Assembly (NCBI GenBank): GCA_036507955.1
Contig: DATCIH010000144.1
Coordinates: forward strand, 1 to 33,640
Reading direction: 5' to 3'
From: DATCIH01 sp036507955
GTDB lineage: Bacteria; Bacillota; Clostridia; Clostridiales; Clostridiaceae
Length of the DNA stretch: 33,640 bases
Shown: positions 23,329 to 32,222 of the stretch, in pieces
Numbering within the stretch: the first letter of the stretch is position 1
Layout: each line of letters opens with the position of its first letter
Notes under the pieces: generated by a model
What the model saw: only the letters and a program-made list of their open reading frames with translations
The model's database searches: none
Told to the model about the DNA's origin: nothing
Program-made: the position numbers and the translations under genes

Positions 23329-24315
23329 ATGGAGTATTATGTTAAGATAGGTGATACCCTTTATCTTTTAGCTAAAAGATTTAACACTACTATTTATGGG
23401 ATTATTAAAAGGAATAATTTAAATTCCTACCTATTATATCCTGGGCAAAAACTTATAATACCTATTACCACTTTACCTAAGGGGATTTATGGATTAGGTA
23501 GCAGAGGGGATAAGGTTAGAATAATTCAGCAAATATTAATTAATATGGGCTATACTTTAAAATCTAATGGAATATATGGTCCATACACAGAAACTACAAT
23601 CATAAACATTCAAAAAAAATACCCAGATTTACTAATAGCTGATGGTTTATATGAACCCAAAACAAAACTGTTACTTCAAAATTTATATAACAGTGGTTAC
23701 CATATAGTTCAAGAGCCTTCGTCGCTGTTAGTAGTGGTTAATAAAAACCGTGTACTACTCCCAACATATACACCTAATAATTTAGTAATACCAAATATTC
23801 CAGCTGCTCCAGAGGTTATGTTAAGAGCTGATGCTGCAAAAGCATTAGAAGAATTGTTTGCGAAAGCAAAACTTGATAATATATTCCTTTACGGAGTATC
23901 TGGTTATCGCTCTTATGATCGACAAGTTTCAATTTTTACTGCCAATGTAAAGCGTCACCCAAATGCAAACTTTACAAGCGCACGTCCAGGTGAAAGTGAG
24001 CATCAAACGGGCCTTGCAATTGATGTATCAAGCCCATCAGTAGGATACAGGCTTTCAAAGGCATTTGCAGATACGCCAGAGGGGAAATGGCTTCAAGAAA
24101 ATGCTTCTGAATTTGGATTTATAATTCGCTTTTCAAAGGGTAAGGAGGCAATAACAGGATATGATTATGAACCATGGCATATTAGATATGTCGGTAAATA
24201 TGCAGCACAAAAAATAGCAGCACAGAAGAGTACACTTGAAGAGTATTTGGGGGTCAGAACCCCCTCAAAACAACGAAAGTTGCTCTCTACTTATATTGAA
24301 ATCCGTGAGTTCTAA
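23329..24315 (+). CDS. LysM / peptidoglycan-binding / VanY-type D-Ala-D-Ala carboxypeptidase
   Basis: The 328-residue protein has three parts: a LysM domain (YYVKIGDTLYLLAKRF to YPGQKLIIP, 3-45), a PG_binding_1 domain (GSRGDKVRIIQQILINMGY; NGIYGPYTETTI; about 56-125) and a VanY peptidase with GYRSYDRQ, the zinc-binding SEHQTGLAIDV (His, then Asp) and EPWHIRYVG (Glu and His). It would trim cross-bridge or stem peptides of cell wall. There is no signal peptide, as in some spore-cortex or lysis enzymes. The natural end is probably near EEYLGV: the last 20 or so residues are encoded by DNA antisense to the jetC 3' end, with which it overlaps by 51 bases. The AGCTTGA before the ATG is preceded by GGAG. 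Confidence 0.85.
   Translation: MEYYVKIGDTLYLLAKRFNTTIYGIIKRNNLNSYLLYPGQKLIIPITTLPKGIYGLGSRGDKVRIIQQILINMGYTLKSNGIYGPYTETTIINIQKKYPDLLIADGLYEPKTKLLLQNLYNSGYHIVQEPSSLLVVVNKNRVLLPTYTPNNLVIPNIPAAPEVMLRADAAKALEELFAKAKLDNIFLYGVSGYRSYDRQVSIFTANVKRHPNANFTSARPGESEHQTGLAIDVSSPSVGYRLSKAFADTPEGKWLQENASEFGFIIRFSKGKEAITGYDYEPWHIRYVGKYAAQKIAAQKSTLEEYLGVRTPSKQRKLLSTYIEIREF
24249..24264. terminator. Short GC-rich hairpin at the convergent VanY/jetC ends
   Basis: GGGGGT, loop CAGA, ACCCCC forms a six-pair stem directly after the jetC stop on the minus strand and inside the last codons of the VanY frame on the plus strand. No T run follows on either side, so it is at most a weak two-way terminator. Confidence 0.4.
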
Positions 24316-27300
24316 AGTCTCCTCGCTGCCAGACTTAAAGGAAACATTTTCTTTATTTCTAAACTTGTCTTCCACAACTTTAGCAACATAGATTTTATCA
24401 AATTTATTGTAGACTGAGCTTCCGCCGATGCCGGAAAAGCAAAGCAACTGAATGTTATATTTTTCTGCTATTTGAAACATTGGCTCTAGTAGATGCTCAG
24501 CATTTGTTTTTGCAAAGGGATTATCCATGATTAGAATCTTCTTTTCTTCTTTATTATCTATATCCGTTTCTCTTTTTCTCATGTAAGACATTAAGCTGGA
24601 GAGCAATATGAACATGGATACAAACTTTTCTCCGCCGGAATTATGAGAAAGTGCTTCCTTCCAGCTTTTTCTTACCAAGCCTGACTTCTCAATCTTTTTG
24701 ATGTCTACTCTTATTCTATTTATATTTCCGATTAGCTTACTTAATAATTCTGCACTTTGAATGTCACCTTCTAGGAGACCTTGATAATCCTCTTCCATAG
24801 AACTATAAAAACCCACCTTAGCTTTTATGTACTCCCTTAGTGCTTCTTCCTCTTTTTCTTCTGGAATAACTATTTCCAGTAATTTTTGCGTCTTTCCCAA
24901 ATGCTTTATACTGGATTTCTTATCTATAGTTTTAAGCTCTTGAAGTACATGATTTGCGTATCTTAATATTTCATTTATGACAATCTCTTCTTCAGCTTTG
25001 ATATGGCTAAGTTCCACCTCAATAGTTCTAACTTTACGGTCCACTACCTCAAGAAGAGATTCTATATCACTGCTACTTTGTATTTTTCTTTCTTTATTAA
25101 GATAGTCAAATAGTCGTTCCTTGATAAACCGATTTTTATCCCTATAATTATCATGAATAGTATTAATCACTTTTGTAATTTTACTCTCAATAGTATAAAC
25201 TTCCCTACGCATTGCTTCATATTGACTAATATTTTCATTGATAGCTTTTATCGCTAAATCCAAATTGCTAAAATCAAAGTTTACCTCAAATTCATCTTTC
25301 GAGTAGCTTTTATAGTTTTCTAGCCTTAATTTCAAAGCTTTTAGTTTATCAATTTCAACGATATATTCCTTTATTATTTTATCATTTTCACTAAGATCCT
25401 CTTTTATTTTCTTCTCTCTTGCTTTAAAGTTTGAGTCCTTTATAGCTTCCTTTTCTATAGCAGCATCAAACCCCAGCTTTTCAATTTCCTTAAGGGAAGA
25501 ATTTTTTCTATAGATTATTAGATCTAGTTGCTTATCTACCCTAGTCATTTCATCTTTTATTTCTTTAGTTATCTTTTCTAGGCTTTTTATATTATCCTTT
25601 AATTCCTCTAAATGCTCCTCTGAAAAGCTGATCTCTTTATACTCCTGTAATAAAGCGCCATCCTTAACTATTCTACCAAGTCTATCCTGAACACGTCTTA
25701 AGTTTTCCTTATACTTCTTTTCATCCACTTTATCCCTTTTAAGATCATCTCCTAGCTGTTTTTCACAGGCTAGAAGCTTAGCTTCTATTAAGTTCTTGTC
25801 CTCACCTAATAGAGCCCCCTCCAGAATATTTCTGTAAGCTTCAAATTTAGAGGTGCTTTCTTTAATTAATCCCTTAAGCTCATGAAAATTAATAGTTAAA
25901 GCATATAAGGTAGCATTTAACTCCTTTTGTTCCTCTGTAAGCTTTAACTCCCTTTTCTTTAATTCTTCCATAGCTTTTTTTAGCTTCAATAGAGAGTTGT
26001 TATATCTTTTGTACTCTTCATGAGCTAGTAGAAATTCAGTAAACTTATCCTGTTGCTCAATTAATTCTAAATGGAGCCCCTCAAGCTCATGAAGCTCTTT
26101 TCTATTGCTCTCTCTACTCTCCTCATTATGATAGGCAGCTTCTTTTAAGTTTGCTAAAGAGGTTTCTAATACTTTTATAAAGTCTTCAATACTATGAAGT
26201 TCTCCTTGAAGAGCTTCAGCTTCATCACCCTTATAGGGATAAGAGGCTAGAATTACTGCATATTCTTTATTTCTATCCATAGCGCTCTCTAGCTTTTTAA
26301 TCTCTTCTTTTAAATTATGAGCTTCTAGTCTCAAATCATTTATTAGCTCAATTCTTTTCTCCTCATCAATTAAAAGGTAATTAAAAGCAATAAGAAAATC
26401 TTGATTTTCAAAGGTTAAAATATCATTATTTTTGCTATTTACAAGACCTCTGCTCAAATCACTCTTGTTAATTATAGGTATAGGTATAGAGGTATAAACG
26501 TCTAGGCTTTCACTTTTAAGAAGGTCAATATCTTTCCTACTAAGTAAAATCCCATAAGGGAAAAAGGGATTGCTACTAACTAAGCTTTCTTTTTCTTCCT
26601 TACTTCCCTTGTAGTTTTGAAGAAAGTTAAGGGCATATTCAAAGCTAATACCTTTATTTTCAAAGCTCTCAACCACTTCCTTTGGAAGCTGAATTAAGCC
26701 TGTTTCATACCTATTTATAGTTTCAACTATTTCTCTTAATTTATCTGCTTCCTTAACTAAAGTCTCCTGCAATTTGCTATTATCACTTTGGAGAATTTCT
26801 CTTAGCTTTTCTCTAAAAAGTGCAACCTTTATAGGCAGATTTTTAACAGTCAATATTTCAACAATCTTAGCAGTTGCTTTATTAAAAATCTCCAAATCTT
26901 TTCTCTTTTTAGTCAAGGTTATATTATGCTCATTTGTTTCAATGCCAGTGGTTTCAAGTTTTACCCTTATATTTTCTCTTTCAGAAATAAGCCCATGAGC
27001 ATCCGCTTTGAGCTTTTCCCTTTTAGTTATATTTGAATTAATTTTAGTATCTATATTTGACCTATGCTCTACTAAATCCTTTGCATTATATTCCTCTAAA
27101 ATAGGATTCATAAGGAAATTAAAATCTTTATATTTCTTAATATATTTTCTTTCCAAGCCATCAAAGTTGTTTATCTTGTTTTTTGCCGCCTCTTCTAAGC
27201 TTATATTCCTTCTTGCTTCCACTTTGGAAGACTCCTGCTCTTTTTCATTACTAATAAGGCCAGCCTTAAGGCTTTCCTCCTGTTTTGAAAGCTGTGCCTC

Positions 27301-28590
27301 TTTTCCCTTATGCTCCAATAATTCCTCTTCGTAGATCTTTCGTAAAGTAAATTTATAGTTTTTAATATTTAGTGCAATTTCAGAATCTTCCTTTTCATAG
27401 TTTGCAATTCTTTCTCGTACCTCAGCTAAATTACCCTGAACTAAAGCGAGATCTTCATAGGCTTCTGCACTTTCCTCTATATACTTTTCTTTTACAAAAG
27501 CTTTAAGCTTACCATCCTTAGCGATCCATGTTTCACTTATCTCTTTAAGTTTTTCTTCTGCAAGCTTTTCTTCAGCTTCAAATTTATAATAGCTTAAAGA
27601 ATGTTCCTGATAGGAGATATTTTTAAGTTCCTCTTTCAGCTCAATTATAAACTCCTCGCATTGGAGCTTCTCCCTGCATTTTTTTGCAAACTCCTCATCA
27701 GAGAGCATGCTAATACTGGAAAGCCAGCTATAAGCTTTACTCCTTATTTCTTCCTTTTCAGTTCCCTCCTTAAGTAGTTCTGTAACAGAGGTCATATCAC
27801 TGGTAAAGGCTTTGAGTAAATCTACCTCATTAAAGGCTTCCTTACTCTCTTTATAGCTTTCGATATACTTACCTAAGTTATTTCGAATAGAGGTCATTAT
27901 ATTTTTCTCTCCATTTATTTTGCTTTCAATAAGTGGGATTATTACATTTCTAAGGAGAGCTTCATCTGTTTTATGCTTGTCATATAAATTAGAAAGGCCA
28001 GATTCATCATTGTTAATGCTTCTTATGATATCCTCCCACTCTTTATAATCTATTTTATAGGTTTTTAAGTCTTCAAAATATTCATTTTTCTTACTGCTGT
28101 CATTGAAATTATAATATTTAAAGTTTACCCTGCCGCTCTTATACTTTTTAATTTTATCCTCTGCCTCTGAAAACTTTAATATTCTTTTCCCCTCTACAAA
28201 GGGGATATTGATTATGTCAAATTCATTAGGCCTATTGTACTTATTTATAAAGGCCAATATTCGAACTTTATTTTTTTCCTCTTCAGTGTTTTCTTTTTTT
28301 ATTACCATACCCACTAGCAGCTTTTCCCCATTATCCAGTAGCACCTCGTGGATTATATAGGTAGGGGAACTACCCGTAAAGTAGTCCTCAAATCTTCTGC
28401 CGGCTAGGTCCCTTTTATTTCTAATAAAGGGTTGCAAAAAGAATTGGATAAGCACAGTCTTTCCAATACCATTATCCATAGAGAAAAGAGTATCCTTCCC
28501 CTGTCCATAATCAAATATTTCGTTGTAAATACTTCTCTTACCATCATTATAATTTAAGTTTATTATTCTTGATTTGCACAATTTAGGCAT
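24265..28590 (-). CDS. jetC: Wadjet JetC, SMC-like ATPase
   Basis: The 1441-residue protein has an SMC/MukB-type plan: an N-terminal ATPase half with Walker A MDNGIGKT (38-45), a very long charged coiled-coil region with a middle hinge-like break, and a C-terminal half with signature HNSGGEKFVS (about 1316-1325) and Walker B ILIMDNPFAKTN (about 1352-1363). The DNPF form instead of DE is usual in the SbcC/MukB-like group. The first Walker A glycine is Met. JetC is the motor that extrudes plasmid DNA so that JetD can cut it. The frame opens at 28617, but GGAGG and the overlap with the jetB stop favour the ATG at 28590. Last gene of the jetDABC operon; no lesion seen. Confidence 0.88.
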   Translation of the reverse strand: MPKLCKSRIINLNYNDGKRSIYNEIFDYGQGKDTLFSMDNGIGKTVLIQFFLQPFIRNKRDLAGRRFEDYFTGSSPTYIIHEVLLDNGEKLLVGMVIKKENTEEEKNKVRILAFINKYNRPNEFDIINIPFVEGKRILKFSEAEDKIKKYKSGRVNFKYYNFNDSSKKNEYFEDLKTYKIDYKEWEDIIRSINNDESGLSNLYDKHKTDEALLRNVIIPLIESKINGEKNIMTSIRNNLGKYIESYKESKEAFNEVDLLKAFTSDMTSVTELLKEGTEKEEIRSKAYSWLSSISMLSDEEFAKKCREKLQCEEFIIELKEELKNISYQEHSLSYYKFEAEEKLAEEKLKEISETWIAKDGKLKAFVKEKYIEESAEAYEDLALVQGNLAEVRERIANYEKEDSEIALNIKNYKFTLRKIYEEELLEHKGKEAQLSKQEESLKAGLISNEKEQESSKVEARRNISLEEAAKNKINNFDGLERKYIKKYKDFNFLMNPILEEYNAKDLVEHRSNIDTKINSNITKREKLKADAHGLISERENIRVKLETTGIETNEHNITLTKKRKDLEIFNKATAKIVEILTVKNLPIKVALFREKLREILQSDNSKLQETLVKEADKLREIVETINRYETGLIQLPKEVVESFENKGISFEYALNFLQNYKGSKEEKESLVSSNPFFPYGILLSRKDIDLLKSESLDVYTSIPIPIINKSDLSRGLVNSKNNDILTFENQDFLIAFNYLLIDEEKRIELINDLRLEAHNLKEEIKKLESAMDRNKEYAVILASYPYKGDEAEALQGELHSIEDFIKVLETSLANLKEAAYHNEESRESNRKELHELEGLHLELIEQQDKFTEFLLAHEEYKRYNNSLLKLKKAMEELKKRELKLTEEQKELNATLYALTINFHELKGLIKESTSKFEAYRNILEGALLGEDKNLIEAKLLACEKQLGDDLKRDKVDEKKYKENLRRVQDRLGRIVKDGALLQEYKEISFSEEHLEELKDNIKSLEKITKEIKDEMTRVDKQLDLIIYRKNSSLKEIEKLGFDAAIEKEAIKDSNFKAREKKIKEDLSENDKIIKEYIVEIDKLKALKLRLENYKSYSKDEFEVNFDFSNLDLAIKAINENISQYEAMRREVYTIESKITKVINTIHDNYRDKNRFIKERLFDYLNKERKIQSSSDIESLLEVVDRKVRTIEVELSHIKAEEEIVINEILRYANHVLQELKTIDKKSSIKHLGKTQKLLEIVIPEEKEEEALREYIKAKVGFYSSMEEDYQGLLEGDIQSAELLSKLIGNINRIRVDIKKIEKSGLVRKSWKEALSHNSGGEKFVSMFILLSSLMSYMRKRETDIDNKEEKKILIMDNPFAKTNAEHLLEPMFQIAEKYNIQLLCFSGIGGSSVYNKFDKIYVAKVVEDKFRNKENVSFKSGSEETLELTDFNISREQLSLF

Positions 28591-29305
28591 CTGAAGATTC
28601 CTCCATATACTTTTCATTAAATACTCTATTAATATCCTCTAGTCTCTCATAATTTAGAAAGTAGTTTGAGGCCAAACGGTTAAACTTAACTGTTGGTATT
28701 ATAACCGTCTCATCTTGTATATTAATAAGATTTTCCTTTTTTAAAAAGGTCATAACCTGACTTATATACCAGCGCCTTGTTCTGTAATCCTCAGAATCAT
28801 CTTCATTTACTAGGGTAAACCAATATTTAGCGATATCCGTTATTGCAAGACTTGTTTCATCGTCTACAGACTTATCTTCGCTTTTGGCGAAAAGCTCTAA
28901 GCGCTCTGTTATTTTCTCATCTAATTCACCTAATTGAATCAAGTCTCTTATCTTAACATTTGTGCCCTTACCACTATAAAATTCACAGGTTAATTGTATC
29001 AATATATACATAGCCAAAAATAAATCAATATTTTTGGTATCACCTCTTGGAAATATTTCCCTTTTAAGCTCATACCGTTTAAAACCAAGAAATTCATTGT
29101 CCACATTAGGAATAAAATATATAGTATCATCATACTTTTTAATGCTAACTTTGCTCTCTTCCTGGAAAGCTTCTATTATTTCTCTTATCTCCATATCACT
29201 GAAGGATTGGAAGAGTTCATTATCCTCCTGTGCTGTTAATTCCCCCTGCTGCAAAAGATAATTATAAAGCCTCATAGCTTTTCTTATAGCTTCTAATGTA
29301 TACAT
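28583..29305 (-). CDS. jetB: Wadjet JetB, KITE-type winged-helix subunit
   Basis: The 240-residue protein (MYTLEAIRKAMRLYNYLLQ; FLGFKRYELKREIFPRGD; YRTRRWYISQVMTFLKKENL; ending NEKYMEESSDA) looks like the small KITE subunit of MukE type, with winged-helix-like C-terminal half. KITE dimers bind the kleisin JetA and help load the JetC motor. The call rests mainly on position between jetA and jetC and on size; it resembles the domain-of-unknown-function proteins seen in type II Wadjet operons. It starts eight bases after the jetA stop with GGAG upstream, and its end overlaps the jetC start by eight bases. Confidence 0.75.
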   Translation of the reverse strand: MYTLEAIRKAMRLYNYLLQQGELTAQEDNELFQSFSDMEIREIIEAFQEESKVSIKKYDDTIYFIPNVDNEFLGFKRYELKREIFPRGDTKNIDLFLAMYILIQLTCEFYSGKGTNVKIRDLIQLGELDEKITERLELFAKSEDKSVDDETSLAITDIAKYWFTLVNEDDSEDYRTRRWYISQVMTFLKKENLINIQDETVIIPTVKFNRLASNYFLNYERLEDINRVFNEKYMEESSDA

Positions 29306-29312
29306 AATTTAT

Positions 29313-30905
29313 TTACTCCATTTCCATAATAATATTTGGACAATTTAGGGTTTCTATAGTCATAAATTCTTCAGGTGGTTTCTCAGCTTTTTCTTTAATT
29401 GTGATTTTTCTTCCATCACTACACTTGTTAAAGCTCAGCCTTCCAATGCCCACCATTTGATAGTTCTCTAGGATTTCCTCTACAAGGAGTTTTCTAAGAT
29501 CAAATTCTATTTCTTCGTTTTCATAAGCATCATCTTGTTGCTTAATCATGGCCACTACATCAATGTTCCCTATTCTTAAAAGCTCTATAAAGACCTCAGA
29601 AAGTTTTCTAATACTTGGTACAAGCTTCATATATTCTTCTATACTAATGTCCTTATAAAAGTCCATTACCGCAATTAAGTCTGTGTTTCGATGACCTGCT
29701 AGGTAAGCTAAAAGGGAAGAAATAATGCCTTTGTACTCTTCTCTGTTTTTTTGTTTTTCAAGAAGCTCTCTATCCTCATCCAAGATAGTGTCAATTAATA
29801 CATCTTCTTCCTCTTCCTCTTTGGAATATAGCTTTTGCTCATTAAACATAAAGTTTACATTAAACCTCTTTTTAATGTTGGTCTTGAAAAGAGGATTAAA
29901 CAATTTAAATAGGTTACCTAAAATTGAAGCATCCTTCTCAATAGGTTTGAGTAAATCCTCCTTTATGTTTATACGTTTATTGCTGTAATAATAACTGGCT
30001 TCTTCAAGAGCCTTCTTATATTCCTCCTTAAAGAGAAAATGCCTAGATATTAAGTCGCCAGCCTTATAGGAAATAGCAATTAAAAGTTCTTTAATCCTTC
30101 CAAGCTGTTTTAAAGAGTCATAATTGTCCTTACTTATCTCACCCTCTGATTTACTAAGCCTTTCTTCCTCTATGATAATAATACCTTTAAGTTCATCGAA
30201 CTTTTTATTCTGCTCATTTAGCACATCTATATTCTTTAGAAAATTCTCTTCGAAGGCACTTTGCTCAATGGAAAATATATTTTCTCTAGTTCTATAGATA
30301 AAATTATTTATAATATTAATCTGGGCAGTTATAAGATTGTTTAAATTTTCAACAGCCATAAGCCCTTGGGAGAAATTCTTCTTTTTTAAGCTAAGCTCCA
30401 AAATCATTTGGTTTACATCGATTTGAGTTCTCTCATCAACCTCTAGTGCCCCAAGTATAAGCCTATAACCCTCTTGTGTTAGCGAAAAGGTACTCTTATT
30501 ACTATCAAGTTTTGAATTTTTCTGCTGAAGTAAATGGTAATCAAAAATCTTTTCCTCACCAGAGGTATAATCTATAGTTGTAAATATAAAGGGCTTACCA
30601 TCATTTCTTAATATTTTATATACAATATAGTGAACTAAGTTATATACCTCTTCCTCACTAAGGCTTGGGTTATAATACTTTGTTATAAGCTCTTCTAAAA
30701 AAACAGTCATATTATCCAAGGTGCATTCCTCATCCTTTAAGGACTTATCCAGCACAAAGCACATTAAGCTGTAAACCAGGTTTATAAACTCAAAGCTATT
30801 AAAAATATTTTTAAACATAGTTGAGGTAGAAACCTTATAATCTATTAAAAAGGAATAAGAAAGCTTCTCCATTCGCTTATGAAAATTATTTAAAAAATCA
30901 TACAT
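29313..30905 (-). CDS. jetA: Wadjet JetA, kleisin-like subunit
   Basis: The 530-residue protein opens with a helical N-terminal domain (MYDFLNNFHKRMEKLSYSFL; LVHYIVYKILRNDGKP), then a winged-helix-like part (FSLTQEGYRLILGALEVDE), then long helices (190-330), an acidic linker (SKEEEEEDVLID) and a conserved C-terminal part (SFNKCSDGRKITIKEKAEKP). This fits the kleisin that bridges the JetC heads in MukF fashion. Identification is by size, architecture and operon order; it is closer to the JetA of type II Wadjet systems than to the DUF3375 type I form. Its start overlaps the jetD stop by eight bases, so translation is probably coupled. Confidence 0.78.
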   Translation of the reverse strand: MYDFLNNFHKRMEKLSYSFLIDYKVSTSTMFKNIFNSFEFINLVYSLMCFVLDKSLKDEECTLDNMTVFLEELITKYYNPSLSEEEVYNLVHYIVYKILRNDGKPFIFTTIDYTSGEEKIFDYHLLQQKNSKLDSNKSTFSLTQEGYRLILGALEVDERTQIDVNQMILELSLKKKNFSQGLMAVENLNNLITAQINIINNFIYRTRENIFSIEQSAFEENFLKNIDVLNEQNKKFDELKGIIIIEEERLSKSEGEISKDNYDSLKQLGRIKELLIAISYKAGDLISRHFLFKEEYKKALEEASYYYSNKRINIKEDLLKPIEKDASILGNLFKLFNPLFKTNIKKRFNVNFMFNEQKLYSKEEEEEDVLIDTILDEDRELLEKQKNREEYKGIISSLLAYLAGHRNTDLIAVMDFYKDISIEEYMKLVPSIRKLSEVFIELLRIGNIDVVAMIKQQDDAYENEEIEFDLRKLLVEEILENYQMVGIGRLSFNKCSDGRKITIKEKAEKPPEEFMTIETLNCPNIIMEME

Positions 30906-31914
30906 GCTTTACATCCTCTCTTAGAACACTATAATTTACAATTTCCTGTGGTATATAAAGTCCAAGCTCCATGAGTTCTACTATTTTTTCATCATAAGGG
31001 GTTATTTCCACAAGAAAAACCTTATCAATATTTTTATTTTGTTTTTCCTTATACTGCTGCAATTTCTTACCCTTGGCCAATTTAAGCATTGTAGCATAAG
31101 CATTTATAAAAAGCTCTATATTTAACATTTTTGAATGCCGCCTTTTAAGCCTTTCATATATAGAAATACCCTCATAGTCAATATCTCCCCAATATAATAC
31201 TAGTATTGGCTCTAGAAGATAAGCTTCTACGGTATACTCATATTCTTCAAGAGATTTCTCTATACTTTTCCCATTACCATAAATAATGGTATCCAGCCTT
31301 TCTCCAAGGAACTCCCGTTGCCCCTCAAGCATAAGCTTTCTCATAGTGTACCAGGTATCTTTGTTTTCAATTATTAGCACCTTTTGATTCTTTTCCTTAT
31401 TGCAGGAAAAATATACAAATGGCTCAGGAGTAGTATAAATATTTAAAGCCTTTAAAGAAAGGCCTAAATTCCTTAATATACTTTGACCATTACCATCTTT
31501 TAAAAACTTCTCTTTTCCCCATATCTGAAAGCTTCTTTCATTAATAGACATTGGTCTAGATAGCTCTCCTTTGTAATTTCTGAAATAATCTGAAAGCCTA
31601 TCTATATGGTTTTTATCCCCTTCATACTTTTTAAGGTTATTTAAATAAAACTCCCTATTAAATTCTATGGGAAAGCTGTAATTTATATCTTCTTCAAGGG
31701 AAGCTGAAACTTCTTCCTGTGGCTTCACCCTATACTTATTATAAAGGGAGGGCCTCATTCCATTTGACTTGCTGCTTTTAACCTCAAATAATACACCCTC
31801 AGCTACTAATGCTCCAATCAATTCCACCAACATCAAATAGCTATCGATTTTAAAATATTCTTGTATTTCAGTTATGCTTAATAGTTTCTTCTCTAAATCA
31901 TATACAGTTTTCAT
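30898..31914 (-). CDS. jetD: Wadjet JetD, TOPRIM-like nuclease subunit
   Basis: The 338-residue protein has an N-terminal winged-helix region (1-65) and a C-terminal TOPRIM fold: VLIIENKDTW with Glu183 and YWGDIDYEGI with Asp244 and Asp246, the acidic metal-binding pair. These are the topoisomerase VI-like catalytic residues of JetD (DUF2220 type), which cleaves circular DNA reeled in by JetABC. The frame opens at 31938, but the predicted transcription start near 31943 leaves almost no leader for that ATG; the ATG at 31914 has GGGG about 10 bases upstream and is preferred. First gene of the operon; order D-A-B-C differs from the A-B-C-D of type I systems. Confidence 0.85.
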   Translation of the reverse strand: MKTVYDLEKKLLSITEIQEYFKIDSYLMLVELIGALVAEGVLFEVKSSKSNGMRPSLYNKYRVKPQEEVSASLEEDINYSFPIEFNREFYLNNLKKYEGDKNHIDRLSDYFRNYKGELSRPMSINERSFQIWGKEKFLKDGNGQSILRNLGLSLKALNIYTTPEPFVYFSCNKEKNQKVLIIENKDTWYTMRKLMLEGQREFLGERLDTIIYGNGKSIEKSLEEYEYTVEAYLLEPILVLYWGDIDYEGISIYERLKRRHSKMLNIELFINAYATMLKLAKGKKLQQYKEKQNKNIDKVFLVEITPYDEKIVELMELGLYIPQEIVNYSVLREDVKHV

Positions 31915-31949
31915 TATGATAACCCCGTTTATCTCCATTTATTGTCTTA

Positions 31950-31978
31950 ATTATACATTTTCCTTACAGGTATTGCAA
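31950..31978 (-). promoter_or_regulatory. Promoter of the Wadjet operon
   Basis: Leftward TTGCAA (31973-31978) and perfect TATAAT (31950-31955) are exactly 17 bases apart. The start point would be near 31943, about 29 bases before the preferred jetD ATG. No operator was identified other than the palindrome 30 bases further upstream. Confidence 0.7.
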
Positions 31979-31989
31979 TTTGATTCAAA

Positions 31990-32141
31990 GGGGTCAGGTC
32001 CGTAACCAATTTGTGTCAACACTGTTGACACAAATTCACTGTCTTTATATGTTTCATAAAACTGCTTCATTCTATAGAGTCCTCGGCGATTGAATTAATT
32101 TTGTAATTATTTAAGTAATAGCATATCCCAAGGGTCAGACC
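31990..32141. repeat. REP/MITE-like element with a 29-nt palindrome
   Basis: The segment is bounded by GGGGTCAGGTCC (31990-32001) and AGGGTCAGACC (32131-32141). Inside, AATTTGTGTCAACA (32008-32021), a single C and TGTTGACACAAATT (32023-32036) form a perfect 14-base-arm palindrome. GGGTCAG-type ends next to a hairpin are typical of elements mobilised by REP-associated Y1 transposases. No transposase is in the segment. It lies just upstream of the Wadjet promoter and carries outward TTGACA hexamers on both strands. Confidence 0.55.
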
Positions 32142-32171
32142 ATGTACATAGTTTGTAAACAAAGCGATCAG

Positions 32172-32211
32172 AAAAACCTCCCTGCAGTAAAAAACACTGC
32201 ATGAGAGGTTT
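32172..32211 (-). terminator. Terminator after the Rpn-like remnant
   Basis: Leftward, AAACCTCTCATGCAGT pairs with ACTGCAGGGAGGTTT (two mismatched positions) around GTTTTTT and is followed by TTTTTC. It lies about 12 bases beyond the frame-corrected end of the remnant at 32223. Confidence 0.75.
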
Positions 32212-32222
32212 AGTTAATCTTT

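Noticed and set aside
26774..27334. Two plus-strand open frames inside jetC
   Set aside because: Hydrophobic, Ser/Leu-rich translations typical of the antisense of a coiled-coil gene; no ribosome site.
24265..28590. jetC as a housekeeping SMC, RecN or SbcC gene
   Set aside because: The DNPF Walker B and three coupled partner genes including a TOPRIM protein fit Wadjet instead.
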